Shown in pieces: positions 49,996 to 60,551 of a stretch of DNA of 64,000 nt (within the stretch, counting starts at the first letter, position 1; each line of letters opens with the position of its first letter). Where the stretch lies: the NCBI RefSeq assembly GCF_022414595.1, contig NZ_JADWYO010000013.1:1-64000 (forward strand), read 5' to 3'. This DNA comes from Streptomyces sp. MUM 203J (GTDB taxonomy: Bacteria; Actinomycetota; Actinomycetes; Streptomycetales; Streptomycetaceae). Below the pieces are notes generated by a model. That model saw only the letters and a list, made by a program, of their open reading frames with translations. It was not told the origin of the DNA and searched no databases. The translations under genes were made by a program, and so were the position numbers.

Positions 49996-50724
49996 TCAGA
50001 GCACGGCTCCGAAGGCCGCGCCCAGGGCGTACGTGACAGCCGCAGCGGCCCCGCCGAGCGCCAGCTGCCGCAGCCCGCTGTACCACCAGGTGCGCGCGGT
50101 GACCCGGGCCACCAGCGCCCCGCAGCCGAACAGTCCGAGCAGCGCCAGCAGCACGGCGGGCCACAGGGCGGTGGCGCCCAGCAGATAGGGCAGCACGGGC
50201 AGCAGCGCGCCCAGTGCGAACGAGCCGAACGAGGACGCGGCGGCGAGCAGCGGCGACGGCAGGTCGTCCGGGTCGATCCCCAGCTCCTCGCGCGCGTGGA
50301 TCTCCAGCGCCTGCTCCGGATCCCGCGACAGCTGCATGGCCACCTCGCGGGCGAGCGCGGGCTCGACGCCCCGCGCCGCGTACAGCGCGGCCAGCTCCTC
50401 CATCTCGTCCACCGGGTGCTTGCGCAGCTCGCGCCGCTCGACGTCCAGCTCAGCCTGGACCAGTTCACGCTGGGAGGCCACCGAGGTGTACTCGCCGGCG
50501 GCCATGGAGAACGCCCCGGCGGCGAGACCGGCGAGACCGGTGATGACGATGGCCTGCGGGGCGACCGCGCCGCCCGCGACACCGGTCATCAGCGCGAGGT
50601 TGGAGACCAGGCCGTCCATCGCGCCGAACACGGCGGGCCGCAGCCAGCCACCGCTCACATCGCGGTGCGTGTGGTTGTCGCGGTGCGCCGCGTGCAGCGT
50701 GGCCTCGGTCTCGATGATGGACAC
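49996..50724 (-). CDS. VIT1/CCC1-family metal transporter
   Basis: A 242-residue membrane protein of the vacuolar iron transporter family. The start GTG (VSIIETEATLHAAHRDNHTH) follows AAGGGGAG. The first helix has RPAVFGAMDGLVSNLALMTG, the signature with metal-binding Asp and Met. A hydrophilic metal-binding region follows (Glu-rich VQAELDVERRELRKHPVDEM and EELAALYAARG), then three C-terminal helices. It likely moves Fe2+ or Mn2+ across the cytoplasmic membrane for detoxification or storage. It is divergent from ribokinase. Confidence 0.88.
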   Translation of the reverse strand: MSIIETEATLHAAHRDNHTHRDVSGGWLRPAVFGAMDGLVSNLALMTGVAGGAVAPQAIVITGLAGLAAGAFSMAAGEYTSVASQRELVQAELDVERRELRKHPVDEMEELAALYAARGVEPALAREVAMQLSRDPEQALEIHAREELGIDPDDLPSPLLAAASSFGSFALGALLPVLPYLLGATALWPAVLLALLGLFGCGALVARVTARTWWYSGLRQLALGGAAAAVTYALGAAFGAVL

Positions 50725-50893
50725 AGCTCTCCCCTTGCATTCCCCGGACGGCACCCCCGTCCGGGCACCCCCCACGCCCTAGAAAATACGCTCGATGTAA
50801 GGGGCATGCCAGCAAGGCAGGCTTTACTTACTAAGGCTGACCTGGCCTTCTGTTCCTGAGTCCGTGGGCCGGTTCACGGGGGAGAATGCCCAT

Positions 50894-51805
50894 ATGACAC
50901 CCACGACTCCTGCTCCCCGGGTCACCGTGCTCGGCAGCGCCAACATGGATCTCGTCGCCTTCGTGCGGCGCGCGCCCCGGCTCGGTGAGACCGTCCGGGG
51001 CCGGGAGTTCCGGACGGTACCCGGCGGCAAGGGCGCGAACCAGGCGGTCGCCGCCGCGCGGGCCGGGGGCGAGGTGGCCATGATCGGGGCGGTCGGCTCG
51101 GACGGCTTCGGCGCGCGGCTGCGGGCCACGCTGGAGGAGTCGGGCGTGGACACCGCCCTGCTGCGGACCGTCGAGGGCCCGTCGGGCACGGCGCACATCG
51201 TGGTGGACGACGAGGGCGGCAACGCGATCGTGGTGGTCCCCGGCGCCAACTGCGCGGTCACCGGCCTGTCCCGTGCCGACGAGGAGCGGGTCGCCGTGTC
51301 CGACGTCCTGCTGCTCCAGCTGGAGCTGCCGCTGGACGTGGTGGTGGCCGGGGCGTCGGCGGCCCGGCGCCGCGGGGTGCGGACCGTCCTGACGCCCGCG
51401 CCCGCCCAGGACCTGCCGGGTGAGCTGCTCGCCGCGACGGATCTGCTGGTGCCCAACGAGCACGAGGCGGCCGAGCTGACCGGGGTGGCCGACCCCCTGG
51501 CGGCGGCGCAGGAGCTGCTGCGGGCGGTCCCGGAGGTGGTGGTGACGCTGGGCGCGTCCGGCTGCCTGTACGCGGCGCGGGGCGCGAGCCCCGTGACGGT
51601 GCCGGCCCGCCCGGCCCGTGCCCTCGACACGACGGCCGCAGGTGACACGTTCGTCGGCGCACTGTCGGTCGCCCTCGCGGAGGGCCGCCCGGTGCGGGAC
51701 GCCCTGACCTGGGCCTCCACGGCGGCCGCACTGGCGGTGGAGCGTCCCGGGGCGTCGTCCTCGATGCCGCACCGCGCGGAGATCGACGGGGCGGCGGCGC
51801 CGTGA
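50894..51805 (+). CDS. rbsK: Ribokinase (PfkB family)
   Basis: A 303-residue sugar kinase phosphorylating ribose (or a similar sugar) at the 5 position. The ATG at 50894 follows GGGGAG. Motifs: VLGSANMDLVAFVRRAPRLG (substrate strand), VPGGKGANQAVAAARAGG (PfkB signature 1) and DTTAAGDTFVGALSVAL (signature 2 with the catalytic Asp). There is no ribose transporter or LacI regulator nearby, so the true sugar is uncertain. Confidence 0.88.
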   Translation: MTPTTPAPRVTVLGSANMDLVAFVRRAPRLGETVRGREFRTVPGGKGANQAVAAARAGGEVAMIGAVGSDGFGARLRATLEESGVDTALLRTVEGPSGTAHIVVDDEGGNAIVVVPGANCAVTGLSRADEERVAVSDVLLLQLELPLDVVVAGASAARRRGVRTVLTPAPAQDLPGELLAATDLLVPNEHEAAELTGVADPLAAAQELLRAVPEVVVTLGASGCLYAARGASPVTVPARPARALDTTAAGDTFVGALSVALAEGRPVRDALTWASTAAALAVERPGASSSMPHRAEIDGAAAP

Positions 51806-51809
51806 CGGA

Positions 51810-51826
51810 GGGCGGGGGCTCCGCCC
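51810..51826 (+). terminator. Short hairpin after rbsK
   Basis: A 6-bp GC stem (gggcgg / ccgccc) directly after the ribokinase stop; the rest of 51827-52039 shows no gene. Confidence 0.4.
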
Positions 51827-52039
51827 CTGGAAACCGGTACCCCTGTCAGACCTGAGCCGCGCTCGTCCTCAACCGCCGGGCGGGCTGGAGTGCCGCCCCT
51901 CCCCGCACCGGAGGGGGTGGCCGACCGTCCCCGCCGGCCTTCAGGAAGCCGGACCGGAGCAGCGGCGTCCCCGGCCCCGGGAAGGGACGCCCGCCGTGCA
52001 GCGGCACTCGGGCACGGCGGGAAGAACCCGCCGCAGGCC

Positions 52040-52984
52040 CTACGACGACTTCTGCTTCGCCTCGGTGTCAGACGACGCCGCCTCGGCCTTGCCGCCCTCC
52101 TCGGCCTTGCCGTCCTTCTCGCCCGCGGGCCCCGCGGACTGTGCCGCCGCCCCGGCGACCGCGGCCGGTTCGACGACCTCCTCGCGCCCCGGCCGCAACC
52201 GCGCCGAGACCACGATGTACGTCACCGCCAGCAGGAAGACGATCAGCGAGGTCCAGAAGTTGAGGCGCATCCCCAGGATGTGGTTCGCCTCGTCGACCCG
52301 CATGTACTCGATCCACGCGCGCCCCGAGCAGTAGGCGGCGACGTACAGGGCGAACGCCCGTCCGTGCCCGAGGGTGAAGCGGCGGTCGGCCCAGACGACC
52401 AGGAGCGCGACGCCGACGACCCAGAGCGACTCGTACAGGAAGGTCGGGTGGTACGTCGCCTGGTCCAGGGTCTCCATCGGGCGGTTCGCCTCGTCGATGC
52501 GCAGACCCCAGGGAAGGTCGGTCGGCCGGCCGAACAGCTCCTGGTTGAACCAGTTGCCCCAGCGGCCGATGCCCTGCGCCAGGGCGATACCGGGGGCGAT
52601 GGCGTCCGCGTACGCGGGCAGTGGGATGCCCCTGCGACGGCAGCCGATCCACGCGCCCACCGCGCCCAGCGCGATCGCGCCCCAGATGCCGAGCCCGCCC
52701 TCCCAGATCTTGAAGGCGTCGACCCAGTTCTTCCCCTCACCGAAGTACAGCTGGTAGTCGGTGATCACGTGGTAGAGCCGGCCGCCGACGAGCCCGAAGG
52801 GCACCGCCCAGACGGCGATGTCGGCGACGGTGCCGGCTCTGCCGCCCCGGGCGATCCAGCGCTTGTTGCCGAACCAGACGGCGACGAAGACACCGAGGAT
52901 GATGCAGAAGGCGTAGCCGCGCAGGGGGACCGGTCCGAGGTAGAGGACACCGGTCGACGGGCTGGGAATGTAGGCAAGGTCCAT
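52040..52984 (-). CDS. lgt: Prolipoprotein diacylglyceryl transferase
   Basis: A 314-residue integral membrane enzyme attaching diacylglycerol to the lipobox Cys of prolipoproteins (such as the LivK precursor). The signature GRWGNWFNQELFGRPTDLPW is present near residue 150, as is the His/Tyr region GGRLYHVITDYQLYF. About seven transmembrane helices fill residues 15-265. The last about 50 residues are Ala/Glu/Lys-rich and dispensable-looking, as in other Streptomyces. It is downstream of the DsbA-like gene. Confidence 0.95.
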   Translation of the reverse strand: MDLAYIPSPSTGVLYLGPVPLRGYAFCIILGVFVAVWFGNKRWIARGGRAGTVADIAVWAVPFGLVGGRLYHVITDYQLYFGEGKNWVDAFKIWEGGLGIWGAIALGAVGAWIGCRRRGIPLPAYADAIAPGIALAQGIGRWGNWFNQELFGRPTDLPWGLRIDEANRPMETLDQATYHPTFLYESLWVVGVALLVVWADRRFTLGHGRAFALYVAAYCSGRAWIEYMRVDEANHILGMRLNFWTSLIVFLLAVTYIVVSARLRPGREEVVEPAAVAGAAAQSAGPAGEKDGKAEEGGKAEAASSDTEAKQKSS

Positions 52985-53057
52985 GGCAGAACCGACGCTA
53001 CCTTGCCGGACGGATCAGACGGCAGCCCGCCCGGCAAAGACTGCATAACGCTGCCCG

Positions 53058-53930
53058 TCAGCCCGCCGGGGTCGCCGCGGTGGGACCGGCGGTCGCGGTG
53101 GCCGTGGGGCCGCCGGTCGGCGGGGCGGTGACCGTGCCGGGCTGCTTGCCCTGGTTGGCCTCGGTGACCCACTTCTTCAGGTTCTCCGGGGAGATCTGCT
53201 CGTTCCCCTTCTGCGGGAAGACCGACTCGCCGTTGAGCAGCACGGTCGGCGTGCCCCGGAAGCCGCCGCTGCGGAAGGCCTCGTTCGACTTGTCCACCCA
53301 GCTCTTGTGGGTGCCGTTGGTGACACAGCTGCGGAAGCCGGGGGTGTCGAGACCCTCCACCTGCCCGGCCAGCTCGAACAGCCGGTCGTCGTCGGCGAAG
53401 GCGTCGTCCAGCTCCTCGGGCTGGTTCGCGTAGAGGACGTCGTGGTACGGCAGGAAGAGCCCGGCGTCCTGGGCACAGGCCGAGGCGTTGGCGGCGTTCA
53501 GCGAGCCGCTGCCGCCGAGGTTGCCGTCGATGATCGTGGCGAGCCGGTAGTCGACCTTGGCCTGGCCCGAGTCCTCCAGCTCGTGGAGGGTGTCCTTGAA
53601 GTTGATCTCGAACGCGGCGCAGGCCGGGCAGCGGAAGTCCTCCCAGACGGTGATCGTGGAAGGGGCGTCGGACGCGCCGACCGGGATGATCAGCTGGTCA
53701 TCACCGGTGGCGCCGGAGGGGGCCACGACCGGACCGGCCGTGTCGTCGCCGTCCCCGCCGGTGTTGGCGGCGATGACGCCGATCACTGCGGCGAGGCCGA
53801 GCACACCCACGACGGCCGCCGACACGAGCACCAGACGACGCCGTTTCTCCCGGGCCCGCTCCCGCTCGCGTTCCATCTGGAGCCGCTCCCGGGCGCTCCG
53901 CTTCCCCGCGCTGCTGTTCTTCTCGTTCAC
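53058..53930 (-). CDS. Membrane-anchored DsbA-like thioredoxin-fold protein
   Basis: A 290-residue protein. The basic N terminus (ARERLQMERERERAREKRRR) precedes one transmembrane helix (LVLVSAAVVGVLGLAAVIG). The extracytoplasmic DsbA/DSBA-like domain has the redox motif FRCPACAAFE and the cis-Pro loop GFRGTPTVLLNGE. The tail is Thr/Pro/Ala-rich. It probably forms or isomerises disulfides in exported proteins. The start GTG at 53930 is the only one that leaves a sensible N terminus. It lies between trpA and lgt, as in other Streptomyces. Confidence 0.88.
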   Translation of the reverse strand: MNEKNSSAGKRSARERLQMERERERAREKRRRLVLVSAAVVGVLGLAAVIGVIAANTGGDGDDTAGPVVAPSGATGDDQLIIPVGASDAPSTITVWEDFRCPACAAFEINFKDTLHELEDSGQAKVDYRLATIIDGNLGGSGSLNAANASACAQDAGLFLPYHDVLYANQPEELDDAFADDDRLFELAGQVEGLDTPGFRSCVTNGTHKSWVDKSNEAFRSGGFRGTPTVLLNGESVFPQKGNEQISPENLKKWVTEANQGKQPGTVTAPPTGGPTATATAGPTAATPAG

Positions 53931-54013
53931 GCCCGGCAAACGAACCGGGGAGGCACCGGCGTGCCTCCCCGGACCGACAACCACCCGTTCGAGCGACGAA
54001 ACCCCGTGAGGGG

Positions 54014-54829
54014 TCAGGAGTCGCGTCGTACGCCCCGGGCGAGTTCGCCCGCCAGTTCCCGTACGGCGGCCAGCCCCGCCGCCGGGTCCCCGGCGTCCAG
54101 CAGCCGCTGGACGAACGCGGAGCCGACGATGACGCCGTCCGCGAAGGAGGCGACCTCGGCGGCCTGTGCGGCGTTCGACACGCCGAGCCCCACGCAGACC
54201 GGCAGGTCGGTGGTGGCGCGGGTGCGGCGCACCAGGTCCGCGGCCTGTTCGCCCACGGACTCCCGGGTGCCCGTGACGCCCATCAGGGACGCGGCGTACA
54301 CGAACCCGGATCCGGCGGTGGTGATGGTGGCGAGCCGCTCGTCCCGGCTGCTGGGGGCGACGACGAAGACGGTGGCCAGGCCGTGCTTCTCGGCGTGCTC
54401 CCGCCACAGCGCGGACTCCTGGACCGGCAGGTCGGGCAGGATGCACCCGGCGCCGCCCGCCTCCGCGAGTTCGGCGGTGAAGCGTTCGACGCCGTACCGG
54501 TCGATGGGGTTCCAGTACGTCATGACGAGGACGGGCTTGCCGGTGGCCGTGTGCGCCTCGCGCACGGTCCGCATGACGTCCGCGATCTTGACGCCGCCGC
54601 GCAGGGCGATGTCGTCGGCGGTCTGGATGACGGGCCCGTCCAGGACGGGGTCGCTGTGCGGCAGCCCCACCTCGACGATGTCGGCGCCGCCGTCGAGGAC
54701 CGCCTTGACGGCGGCGATCCCGCCGTCGACGGTCGGGAACCCGGCCGGCAGGTAGGCGATGAGCGCGGCCCGGTCCTCCGCCCTGGCCTTCGCCAGGGTG
54801 TCGCTCAGCAGCTGGATGTTTCCGCTCAC
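54014..54829 (-). CDS. trpA: Tryptophan synthase alpha subunit
   Basis: A 271-residue TIM-barrel enzyme cleaving indole-3-glycerol phosphate to indole and glyceraldehyde 3-phosphate. The catalytic Glu is in [20 protein letters not shown] and the Asp in [15 protein letters not shown]; the phosphate loop is [15 protein letters not shown]. The ATG overlaps the trpB stop (ATGA). The indole is channelled to TrpB. Confidence 0.97.
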   Translation of the reverse strand: MSGNIQLLSDTLAKARAEDRAALIAYLPAGFPTVDGGIAAVKAVLDGGADIVEVGLPHSDPVLDGPVIQTADDIALRGGVKIADVMRTVREAHTATGKPVLVMTYWNPIDRYGVERFTAELAEAGGAGCILPDLPVQESALWREHAEKHGLATVFVVAPSSRDERLATITTAGSGFVYAASLMGVTGTRESVGEQAADLVRRTRATTDLPVCVGLGVSNAAQAAEVASFADGVIVGSAFVQRLLDAGDPAAGLAAVRELAGELARGVRRDS

Positions 54830-56076
54830 TTGGCGGCCTCCCCCGCGTCGTTTCCGTCGTACAGCCCGAAGTAGCGGGCGGCGGTGTCCATGTCCTTGTC
54901 GCCGCGTCCGGAGAGGTTGACCACGAGGAGTCCCTCGGGGCCGAGTTCACGGCCGACCTCCAGGGCACCGGCGAGGGCGTGCGCCGACTCGATGGCCGGG
55001 ATGATGCCCTCGGTGCGGGACAGCAGCCGCAGCGCCTCCATGGCGGCGGCGTCGGTCACGGCCCGGTACTCGCCGCGCCCGCTGTCCTTGAGGTAGGCGT
55101 GCTCGGGCCCGATACCGGGGTAGTCCAGTCCGGCCGAGATCGAGTACGGCTCCGTGATCTGCCCCTCCTCGTCCTGGAGGACGTACGAGCGCGAGCCGTG
55201 CAGGATGCCGGGCTCGCCCGCCGTGAGCGTGGCGGCGTGCTCGCCGGTCTCGACGCCGTGCCCCGCCGGTTCGCAGCCGACCAGGCGGACGGAGGTGTCC
55301 GGGATGAACGCGTGGAACAGCCCGATGGCGTTGGAGCCGCCGCCGACACAGGCGATGGCGGCGTCGGGGAGCCGCCCGGCACGCTCCAGGATCTGGCGGC
55401 GGGCCTCGACGCCGATGACCCGGTGGAAGTCCCGGACCATGGCGGGGAACGGATGCGGCCCGGCGACGGTCCCGAACAGGTAGTGGGTGCTGTCGACGTT
55501 GGCGACCCAGTCGCGGAACGCCTCGTTGATGGCGTCCTTGAGGGTGCGGCTCCCCGACTTCACGGCGATGACCTCGGCCCCCAGCATCCGCATGCGGGCG
55601 ACGTTGAGGGCCTGCCGCCGGGTGTCGATCTCGCCCATGTAGATGGTGCAGTCGAGCCCGAACAGCGCGCAGGCGGTCGCGGTGGCGACGCCGTGCTGCC
55701 CGGCGCCGGTCTCCGCGATGACCCGCGTCTTGCCCATGCGACGGGTCAGCAGGGCCTGGCCCAGCACGTTGTTGATCTTGTGGGAGCCGGTGTGGTTGAG
55801 GTCCTCGCGCTTGAGGAACACGCGGGCGCCGCCGGCGTGCTCCGCGAACCGCGGTACCTCCGTGAGGGCGCTGGGACGGCCGGTGTAGTGCACGAGCAGC
55901 GCGTCGAGTTCGGCGGCGAAGGCGGGGTCGGCCTTCGCCTTCTCGTACTCGACGGCGACCTCGTCGACGGCGGCGACGAGGGCCTCGGGGATGAACTTGC
56001 CGCCGAAGGCTCCGAAGTAGCCCTGGGCGTCGGGGGTCCGACCCTCCGGATCGGGAATGAAGAACTCGCTGGACAT
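54826..56076 (-). CDS. trpB: Tryptophan synthase beta subunit
   Basis: A 416-residue PLP enzyme condensing indole with serine. The PLP Lys lies in [20 protein letters not shown], with the active-site Glu in [20 protein letters not shown]. The phosphate-binding loop [15 protein letters not shown] and the substrate segment [17 protein letters not shown] follow. It starts with ATG at 56076, about 110 bp after trpM. Confidence 0.97.
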   Translation of the reverse strand: MSSEFFIPDPEGRTPDAQGYFGAFGGKFIPEALVAAVDEVAVEYEKAKADPAFAAELDALLVHYTGRPSALTEVPRFAEHAGGARVFLKREDLNHTGSHKINNVLGQALLTRRMGKTRVIAETGAGQHGVATATACALFGLDCTIYMGEIDTRRQALNVARMRMLGAEVIAVKSGSRTLKDAINEAFRDWVANVDSTHYLFGTVAGPHPFPAMVRDFHRVIGVEARRQILERAGRLPDAAIACVGGGSNAIGLFHAFIPDTSVRLVGCEPAGHGVETGEHAATLTAGEPGILHGSRSYVLQDEEGQITEPYSISAGLDYPGIGPEHAYLKDSGRGEYRAVTDAAAMEALRLLSRTEGIIPAIESAHALAGALEVGRELGPEGLLVVNLSGRGDKDMDTAARYFGLYDGNDAGEAAK

Positions 56077-56186
56077 CAGCGGACGCTCCTATGCCAGGAC
56101 GGTTCCTGGCCGCGGGTTGGCGGGTGGGCGGGTACACGTCCCCACGCCCCCTGGTCCCCCGCTCCTCACGAGCCGGAGGGGCTGAT

Positions 56187-56456
56187 TCAGCCCGTCCGGC
56201 GCTTGAGGACGGGCATCGAAGGCACGATGCCGGGGGTCCGGGGGCGGCGCCCCCGGTGACGGGAGGGGGCGGGGCGGGGAAGACGCACCCGCCATCGCAT
56301 CCCGTTGACCTGCCCCGGCTCGTCCCCGATGACATACCGCACCCGCCGCCCGTGCACCCGCCGCGCGGGCGCCCGGCACCCGCGCGGGCGGCAGCCGCGC
56401 GCCAGCCGGGCATAGGCGGGCGGCGGCGCGGCGGCAGAACGGCAGGCGGCGGTCAT
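56187..56456 (-). CDS. trpM: TrpM-like small protein
   Basis: An 89-residue basic protein between trpC and trpB. The middle (YARLARGCRPRGCRAPARRV then RRVRYVIGDEPGQVNGMRWR) matches what I recall of S. coelicolor TrpM, a small modulator of tryptophan supply and differentiation. It starts 10 bp after the trpC stop. The frame continues about 30 residues past the usual end near GMRW, through a hairpin-forming GC-rich stretch (56238-56256), so the C terminus may be extended in this strain. Confidence 0.7.
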   Translation of the reverse strand: MTAACRSAAAPPPAYARLARGCRPRGCRAPARRVHGRRVRYVIGDEPGQVNGMRWRVRLPRPAPSRHRGRRPRTPGIVPSMPVLKRRTG

Positions 56457-56466
56457 GGCGCGGCGC

Positions 56467-57276
56467 TCAGTCCCGCCCGTGCCGCAGCGCGGGATGCGCG
56501 CCCGCCGCGACGAGGTCGGCCACCGCCGCCTTCGGGTCGCGGACGGTGACGAGCGACTCCCCGACGAGGACCGCGTCGGCCCCCGTGTTGGCGTAGGCGA
56601 TCAGGTCGTGCGGACCCCGCACGCCGGACTCCGCCACCTTCACGACCGACGAGGGGATCTCGGGGACGACCCGCTCGAACGTGGAGCGGTCGACCTTCAG
56701 GGTCTTCAGGTCGCGCGCGTTGACGCCGATGACCCGAGCGCCCGCGTCGACCGCGCGCGCGACCTCCTCCTCGTCGTGGACCTCCACGAGCGGAGTGAGC
56801 CCGATGGACTCGGCGCGCTCGATCAGCGAGACCAGCGCGGGCTGGTCCAGCGCCGCCACGATCAGCAGGGCGAGGTCGGCGCCGTACGCCCGCGCCTCCC
56901 ACAGCTGGTACGCGGTGACGATGAAGTCCTTGCGCAGGATCGGGATGTCGACCCGGGCGCGGACGGCCTCCAGGTCGGCCAGCGAGCCGCCGAAACGCCG
57001 CTCCTCGGTGAGGACGGAGATGACGGCGGCGCCGCCCGCCTCGTAGTCGGCGGCGAGACCGGCCGGGTCCGCGATGGCGGCGAGGGCCCCCTTGGAGGGG
57101 CTGGACCGCTTCACCTCGCAGATGACCTTGACGCCGTCGCCGCGCAGCGCGGCGACACCGTCACGGGCCTGGGGCGCCTTGGCGGCCCGCTCCTTGAGCT
57201 CGTCGAGGGAGACCCGCGCCTGCCGCTCCGCGAGGTCGGCGCGCACTCCTTCGATGATCTCGTCGAGCACACTCAC
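56467..57276 (-). CDS. trpC: Indole-3-glycerol phosphate synthase
   Basis: A 269-residue TIM barrel closing the indole ring. Motifs: [19 protein letters not shown] at the start, [13 protein letters not shown] with the catalytic Lys, [39 protein letters not shown] and [12 protein letters not shown]. The end has [11 protein letters not shown]. The GTG at 57276 follows AAGGGGG; the longer frame to 57360 lacks homology. Confidence 0.96.
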   Translation of the reverse strand: MSVLDEIIEGVRADLAERQARVSLDELKERAAKAPQARDGVAALRGDGVKVICEVKRSSPSKGALAAIADPAGLAADYEAGGAAVISVLTEERRFGGSLADLEAVRARVDIPILRKDFIVTAYQLWEARAYGADLALLIVAALDQPALVSLIERAESIGLTPLVEVHDEEEVARAVDAGARVIGVNARDLKTLKVDRSTFERVVPEIPSSVVKVAESGVRGPHDLIAYANTGADAVLVGESLVTVRDPKAAVADLVAAGAHPALRHGRD

Positions 57277-57367
57277 GCGAGAGGCCCCCTTCCGGGAGGG
57301 TGTGATGCTGATCAGGCCGGACACCTCGATGGTATCCGCAGGGGCGCCCAGGACGCGCACCGGCGTC

Positions 57368-57796
57368 TCAAGGGGCGAGCACGGCGCCGAACGGCAGGTT
57401 CCGTACGACGCTGAAGACGGCTCCCGCCGCGCCCAGGCTCCACAGGGCGACGGGCGGCAGGTACAGCTCGAACCGTACCCCCCGCACGGCTCTGACCAGC
57501 CAGACCGTCATGACCACGAAGAACGCGAAGTAACCGGCGACGGCCATCGCATTGGCCGAGAACGCGGCGGCGAGGTCGCCGTGCACGAAGGCGTGCGCGC
57601 TGCGCAGGCCGCCGCAGCCGGGGCAGTACAGCCCGGTGAACTGGAGCAGGGGGCAGACCGGGTAGTGGCCGGGCTCGTTGGGGTCGACCGCCCCGACGTA
57701 CGCCCAGGCGGCGGCGACCCCGGCGAGGATGCCCGCCGGTGCGGCGAGGCGGCGGGCGAGCGGGGGTGGTGCGGCGGCGTTCGTGGTGGCGTCCAT
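57368..57796 (-). CDS. DUF2752 membrane protein
   Basis: A 142-residue protein with three to four transmembrane helices and the DUF2752 signature [20 protein letters not shown], with conserved Cys residues that could form a disulfide or bind metal, followed by [19 protein letters not shown]. Found conserved between trpC and trpE in Streptomyces. Function unknown. Confidence 0.85.
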   Translation of the reverse strand: MDATTNAAAPPPLARRLAAPAGILAGVAAAWAYVGAVDPNEPGHYPVCPLLQFTGLYCPGCGGLRSAHAFVHGDLAAAFSANAMAVAGYFAFFVVMTVWLVRAVRGVRFELYLPPVALWSLGAAGAVFSVVRNLPFGAVLAP

Positions 57797-57953
57797 CCGG
57801 CGATTGTGACCGCTGGTACGGGGCGGCGCAGCCCGGCCGGTACGGAAGACGGAGCTGCCGTACGGGTGGAGGAGGGGAGGGCGCAGCCCGGCCGTGCCGG
57901 ACCGCGCCCCGCACCGCTGTGGCCCACTCGGTGGGCCGGGAGGTGCCGGTGGG

Positions 57954-58205
57954 TCAGGAGGCGAGCTGGGCCCTGGCGGCGCTCTCACGGAGCTCGCGCT
58001 GCTCGTCGCTCTCCTTGGCCTTGCCGAGACCCATCATCTTCATGATGAGGCCGACGACCCCGCCGAGCACCACGATGCCCATGCCGGCCCAGAACCCGAG
58101 CGGGTTGTTCGCCACCATGAGCACACCGGCGACACAGAAGCCGATGAAGGAGATGGTGACACCGGTCCAGGCGGCCGGGGTGTGTCCGTGGGCGCTGCCC
58201 GCCAT
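57954..58205 (-). CDS. HGxxPAAW-type small membrane protein
   Basis: An 83-residue protein with the N-terminal motif HGHTPAAW and two transmembrane helices (GVTISFIGFCVAGVLMVAN; GIVVLGGVVGLIMKMMGLG). The C-terminal tail is charged and helical (ESDEQRELRESAARAQLAS). It is conserved in the trp cluster of Streptomyces. Possible small subunit or stabiliser of a membrane complex; no direct evidence. ATG at 58205. Confidence 0.85.
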   Translation of the reverse strand: MAGSAHGHTPAAWTGVTISFIGFCVAGVLMVANNPLGFWAGMGIVVLGGVVGLIMKMMGLGKAKESDEQRELRESAARAQLAS

Positions 58206-58344
58206 GAGTTGCTCCTCGTTGATGTTGCTCTGTGGTGAGGCCCCGCCGAGTGCGGACGCTCGTCGCCATTGTTCCGCACGCGCGCGGGCGGGGTGATCCG
58301 GGGGTGCCGGTGCGCGCGTCGGGGCGCGTGGTGCACGGGCCCGG

Positions 58345-59025
58345 TCAACCCCGTCCGCCGGGGGCACCGGTCTCGTCGGGGTCGGTGGGGTCCTCGCCCC
58401 GGTCCAGGGCCTTCCACAGGTCCTCGGGCCGGTCTGGGCCGGTGGTCCGGCGGCGGACGGCCCGCGCGCGGGGGCCGCCTTCGCGCTCGTACCGGCCGGA
58501 CATGGTGGGCCAGGCGGAGCCGTACCGCAGGGCGATCAGCCCGGCGGCGAGGATCAGCAGGGCGGCGGTGCCCGCGACGGCCGGCCAGGCCGTCTGGGTG
58601 AGCGTCCCGACTCTGGCAGCGGTGTCACCCGTGGTGCGCGCGGCCTCGGCGTCCAGGGCCGCGCTGTCGGAGCCGCCCAGGAAGGCCGCCAGGGACGCGC
58701 CCGCGCCGCTCAGGGCCAGCAGCAGGGCGACCAGGCGGCGGCCCGGGCCGCGGGCCGCGAGGACGGCCACCAGGGCGGCGAGGCCGACGATGGCGAGGGC
58801 GGTCGGGGCGCCGGTGACCTCACCGCCGGCAGCGTCGAGGCTGATGCTCCCGCCGGTCGCCGTGACCGTGCCCCTGGTCCAGGTCTGGCCGGAGGCGAGG
58901 AGGACGACCGTGGCGCCGAGGGCGCCGAGCAGCAGGGCGACGGCGAGGCTGCGGCGGCCGCCGGTGGCGACCGCCGCGTCACCCGCGCGCGTGGGACGGG
59001 GCTGGGGTACGGATGCGGCACTCAC
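58345..59025 (-). CDS. Trp-operon-associated membrane protein (TIGR02234-like)
   Basis: A 226-residue membrane protein with four helices (LAVALLLGALGATVVLLAS; LAIVGLAALVAVLAAR; LVALLLALSGAGASLAAFLG; AVAGTAALLILAAGLIALRY) and the SGQTWTRG loop typical of the trp-associated family. A basic C-terminal tail follows. The GTG at 59025 has a G-rich sequence directly upstream, at short spacing. It lies 38 bp after trpE. Function unknown. Confidence 0.85.
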   Translation of the reverse strand: MSAASVPQPRPTRAGDAAVATGGRRSLAVALLLGALGATVVLLASGQTWTRGTVTATGGSISLDAAGGEVTGAPTALAIVGLAALVAVLAARGPGRRLVALLLALSGAGASLAAFLGGSDSAALDAEAARTTGDTAARVGTLTQTAWPAVAGTAALLILAAGLIALRYGSAWPTMSGRYEREGGPRARAVRRRTTGPDRPEDLWKALDRGEDPTDPDETGAPGGRG

Positions 59026-59063
59026 GCCCCCCACTATCCCCCATGCCTCCGCGAGTGCGACGG

Positions 59064-60551
59064 TCAGACCCGGTTCATCCGATTGGCGGTGTGTACGGCG
59101 CGGAGCACGGCCGCCGCCTTGTTGCGGCACTCGGTGTCCTCGGCCACCGGGTCGGAGTCCGCGACGACGCCCGCGCCCGCCTGGACGTAGGCGGTGCCGT
59201 CGCGCAGCACGGCCGTACGGATGGCGATGGCCGTGTCGGAGTCGCCCGCGAAGTCCAGGTAGCCGACGGCACCGCCGTACAGGCCGCGCCTGCTCGGCTC
59301 CAGTTCCTCGATGATCTGCATGGCGCGCGGCTTGGGCGCACCGGACAGGGTCCCGGCGGGGAAGCAGGCGGTCAGCACGTCGAAGGCGGTGCGGTCGGGC
59401 GCGACCCGGCCGGTGACGGTCGAGACGATGTGCATGACGTGCGAGTACCGCTCGATGGACATGAAGTCGACCACCTCGACGGAACCCGGTTCGCAGACCC
59501 GGCCCAGGTCGTTGCGGGCGAGGTCGACGAGCATGAGGTGCTCGGCGCGCTCCTTGGGGTCCTCGACGAGTTCGTCCGCGAGGGCCTGGTCCTCCTGCGG
59601 GGTGGCGCCGCGGGGGCGGGTTCCGGCGATGGGGTGGACCATGGCGCGGCCGTCCTCGACCTTGACCAGTGCCTCGGGACTGGACCCGACGACGTCGAAC
59701 CCGTCGAAGCGGAACAGGTACATGTACGGGGACGGGTTGGTGGCCCGCAGGACCCGGTAGACGTCCAGGGCACCTGCCGTGCAGGACGTCTCGAACCGCT
59801 GCGAGGGCACCACCTGGAAGGCCTCACCCGCGCGGATGCGCTCCTTGATGTCCTCCACGGCGTCCTGGTAGGCCGCCCCGCCCCACAGGGCGGTGGACTC
59901 GGGCAGCTCGGACGGCGGCAGGGCGGCCGGAGCGGAGGGGACCGACCGGGTGAGGTCGGCCTGCATCGCGTCCAGCCGGGCGACGGCGTCGGCGTAGGCC
60001 TCGTCGACTCCGGTCTCCAGGTCGTTGTGGTTGATCGCGTTGGCGATCAGCAGGACCGTGCCGTCCCAGTGGTCCAGGACGGCCAGGTCGGAGGTGAGCA
60101 GCATGGTCAGCTCGGGCAGCCGCAGGTCGTCGGTGCCGTGCTCTCCGATGCGCTCCAGGCGGCGCACGATGTCGTAGCCGAGGTAGCCGACCATGCCGCC
60201 GGTGAACGGCGGCATGCCGGAGGCCAGGTCGTGCGGGGTGTGGAGGGCGGCGACCGTGGCGCGCAGGGCCTCCAGCGGGTCGCCGTCGACGGGGACGCCG
60301 ACGGGCGGGACGCCGAGCCAGTGGGCCTGGCCGTCCCGGACCGTGAGGGTGGCGGCGCTGCGCACCCCGACGAAGGAGTACCGGGACCAGGAGCGGCCGT
60401 TCTCGGCTGACTCCAGGAGAAACGTGCCGGGGCGTTCCGCGGCGAGCTTGCGGTAGAGGCCGACCGGGGTGTCGCCGTCCGCGAGCAGGCGGCGGCTGAC
60501 GGGGATGACACGGCGGTCGGCGGCCAGCTTGCGGAAGGTCTCGAGGTCCAT
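59064..60551 (-). CDS. trpE: Anthranilate synthase component I
   Basis: A 495-residue enzyme turning chorismate into anthranilate. The N-terminal regulatory domain has [19 protein letters not shown], containing the LLES tryptophan-inhibition motif. The chorismate-binding domain has [57 protein letters not shown] and [18 protein letters not shown]. It starts 11 bp after hisI with no room for a leader-peptide attenuator, so it is probably transcribed with hisI. The amidotransferase partner (TrpG) is not in the window. Confidence 0.96.
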   Translation of the reverse strand: MDLETFRKLAADRRVIPVSRRLLADGDTPVGLYRKLAAERPGTFLLESAENGRSWSRYSFVGVRSAATLTVRDGQAHWLGVPPVGVPVDGDPLEALRATVAALHTPHDLASGMPPFTGGMVGYLGYDIVRRLERIGEHGTDDLRLPELTMLLTSDLAVLDHWDGTVLLIANAINHNDLETGVDEAYADAVARLDAMQADLTRSVPSAPAALPPSELPESTALWGGAAYQDAVEDIKERIRAGEAFQVVPSQRFETSCTAGALDVYRVLRATNPSPYMYLFRFDGFDVVGSSPEALVKVEDGRAMVHPIAGTRPRGATPQEDQALADELVEDPKERAEHLMLVDLARNDLGRVCEPGSVEVVDFMSIERYSHVMHIVSTVTGRVAPDRTAFDVLTACFPAGTLSGAPKPRAMQIIEELEPSRRGLYGGAVGYLDFAGDSDTAIAIRTAVLRDGTAYVQAGAGVVADSDPVAEDTECRNKAAAVLRAVHTANRMNRV

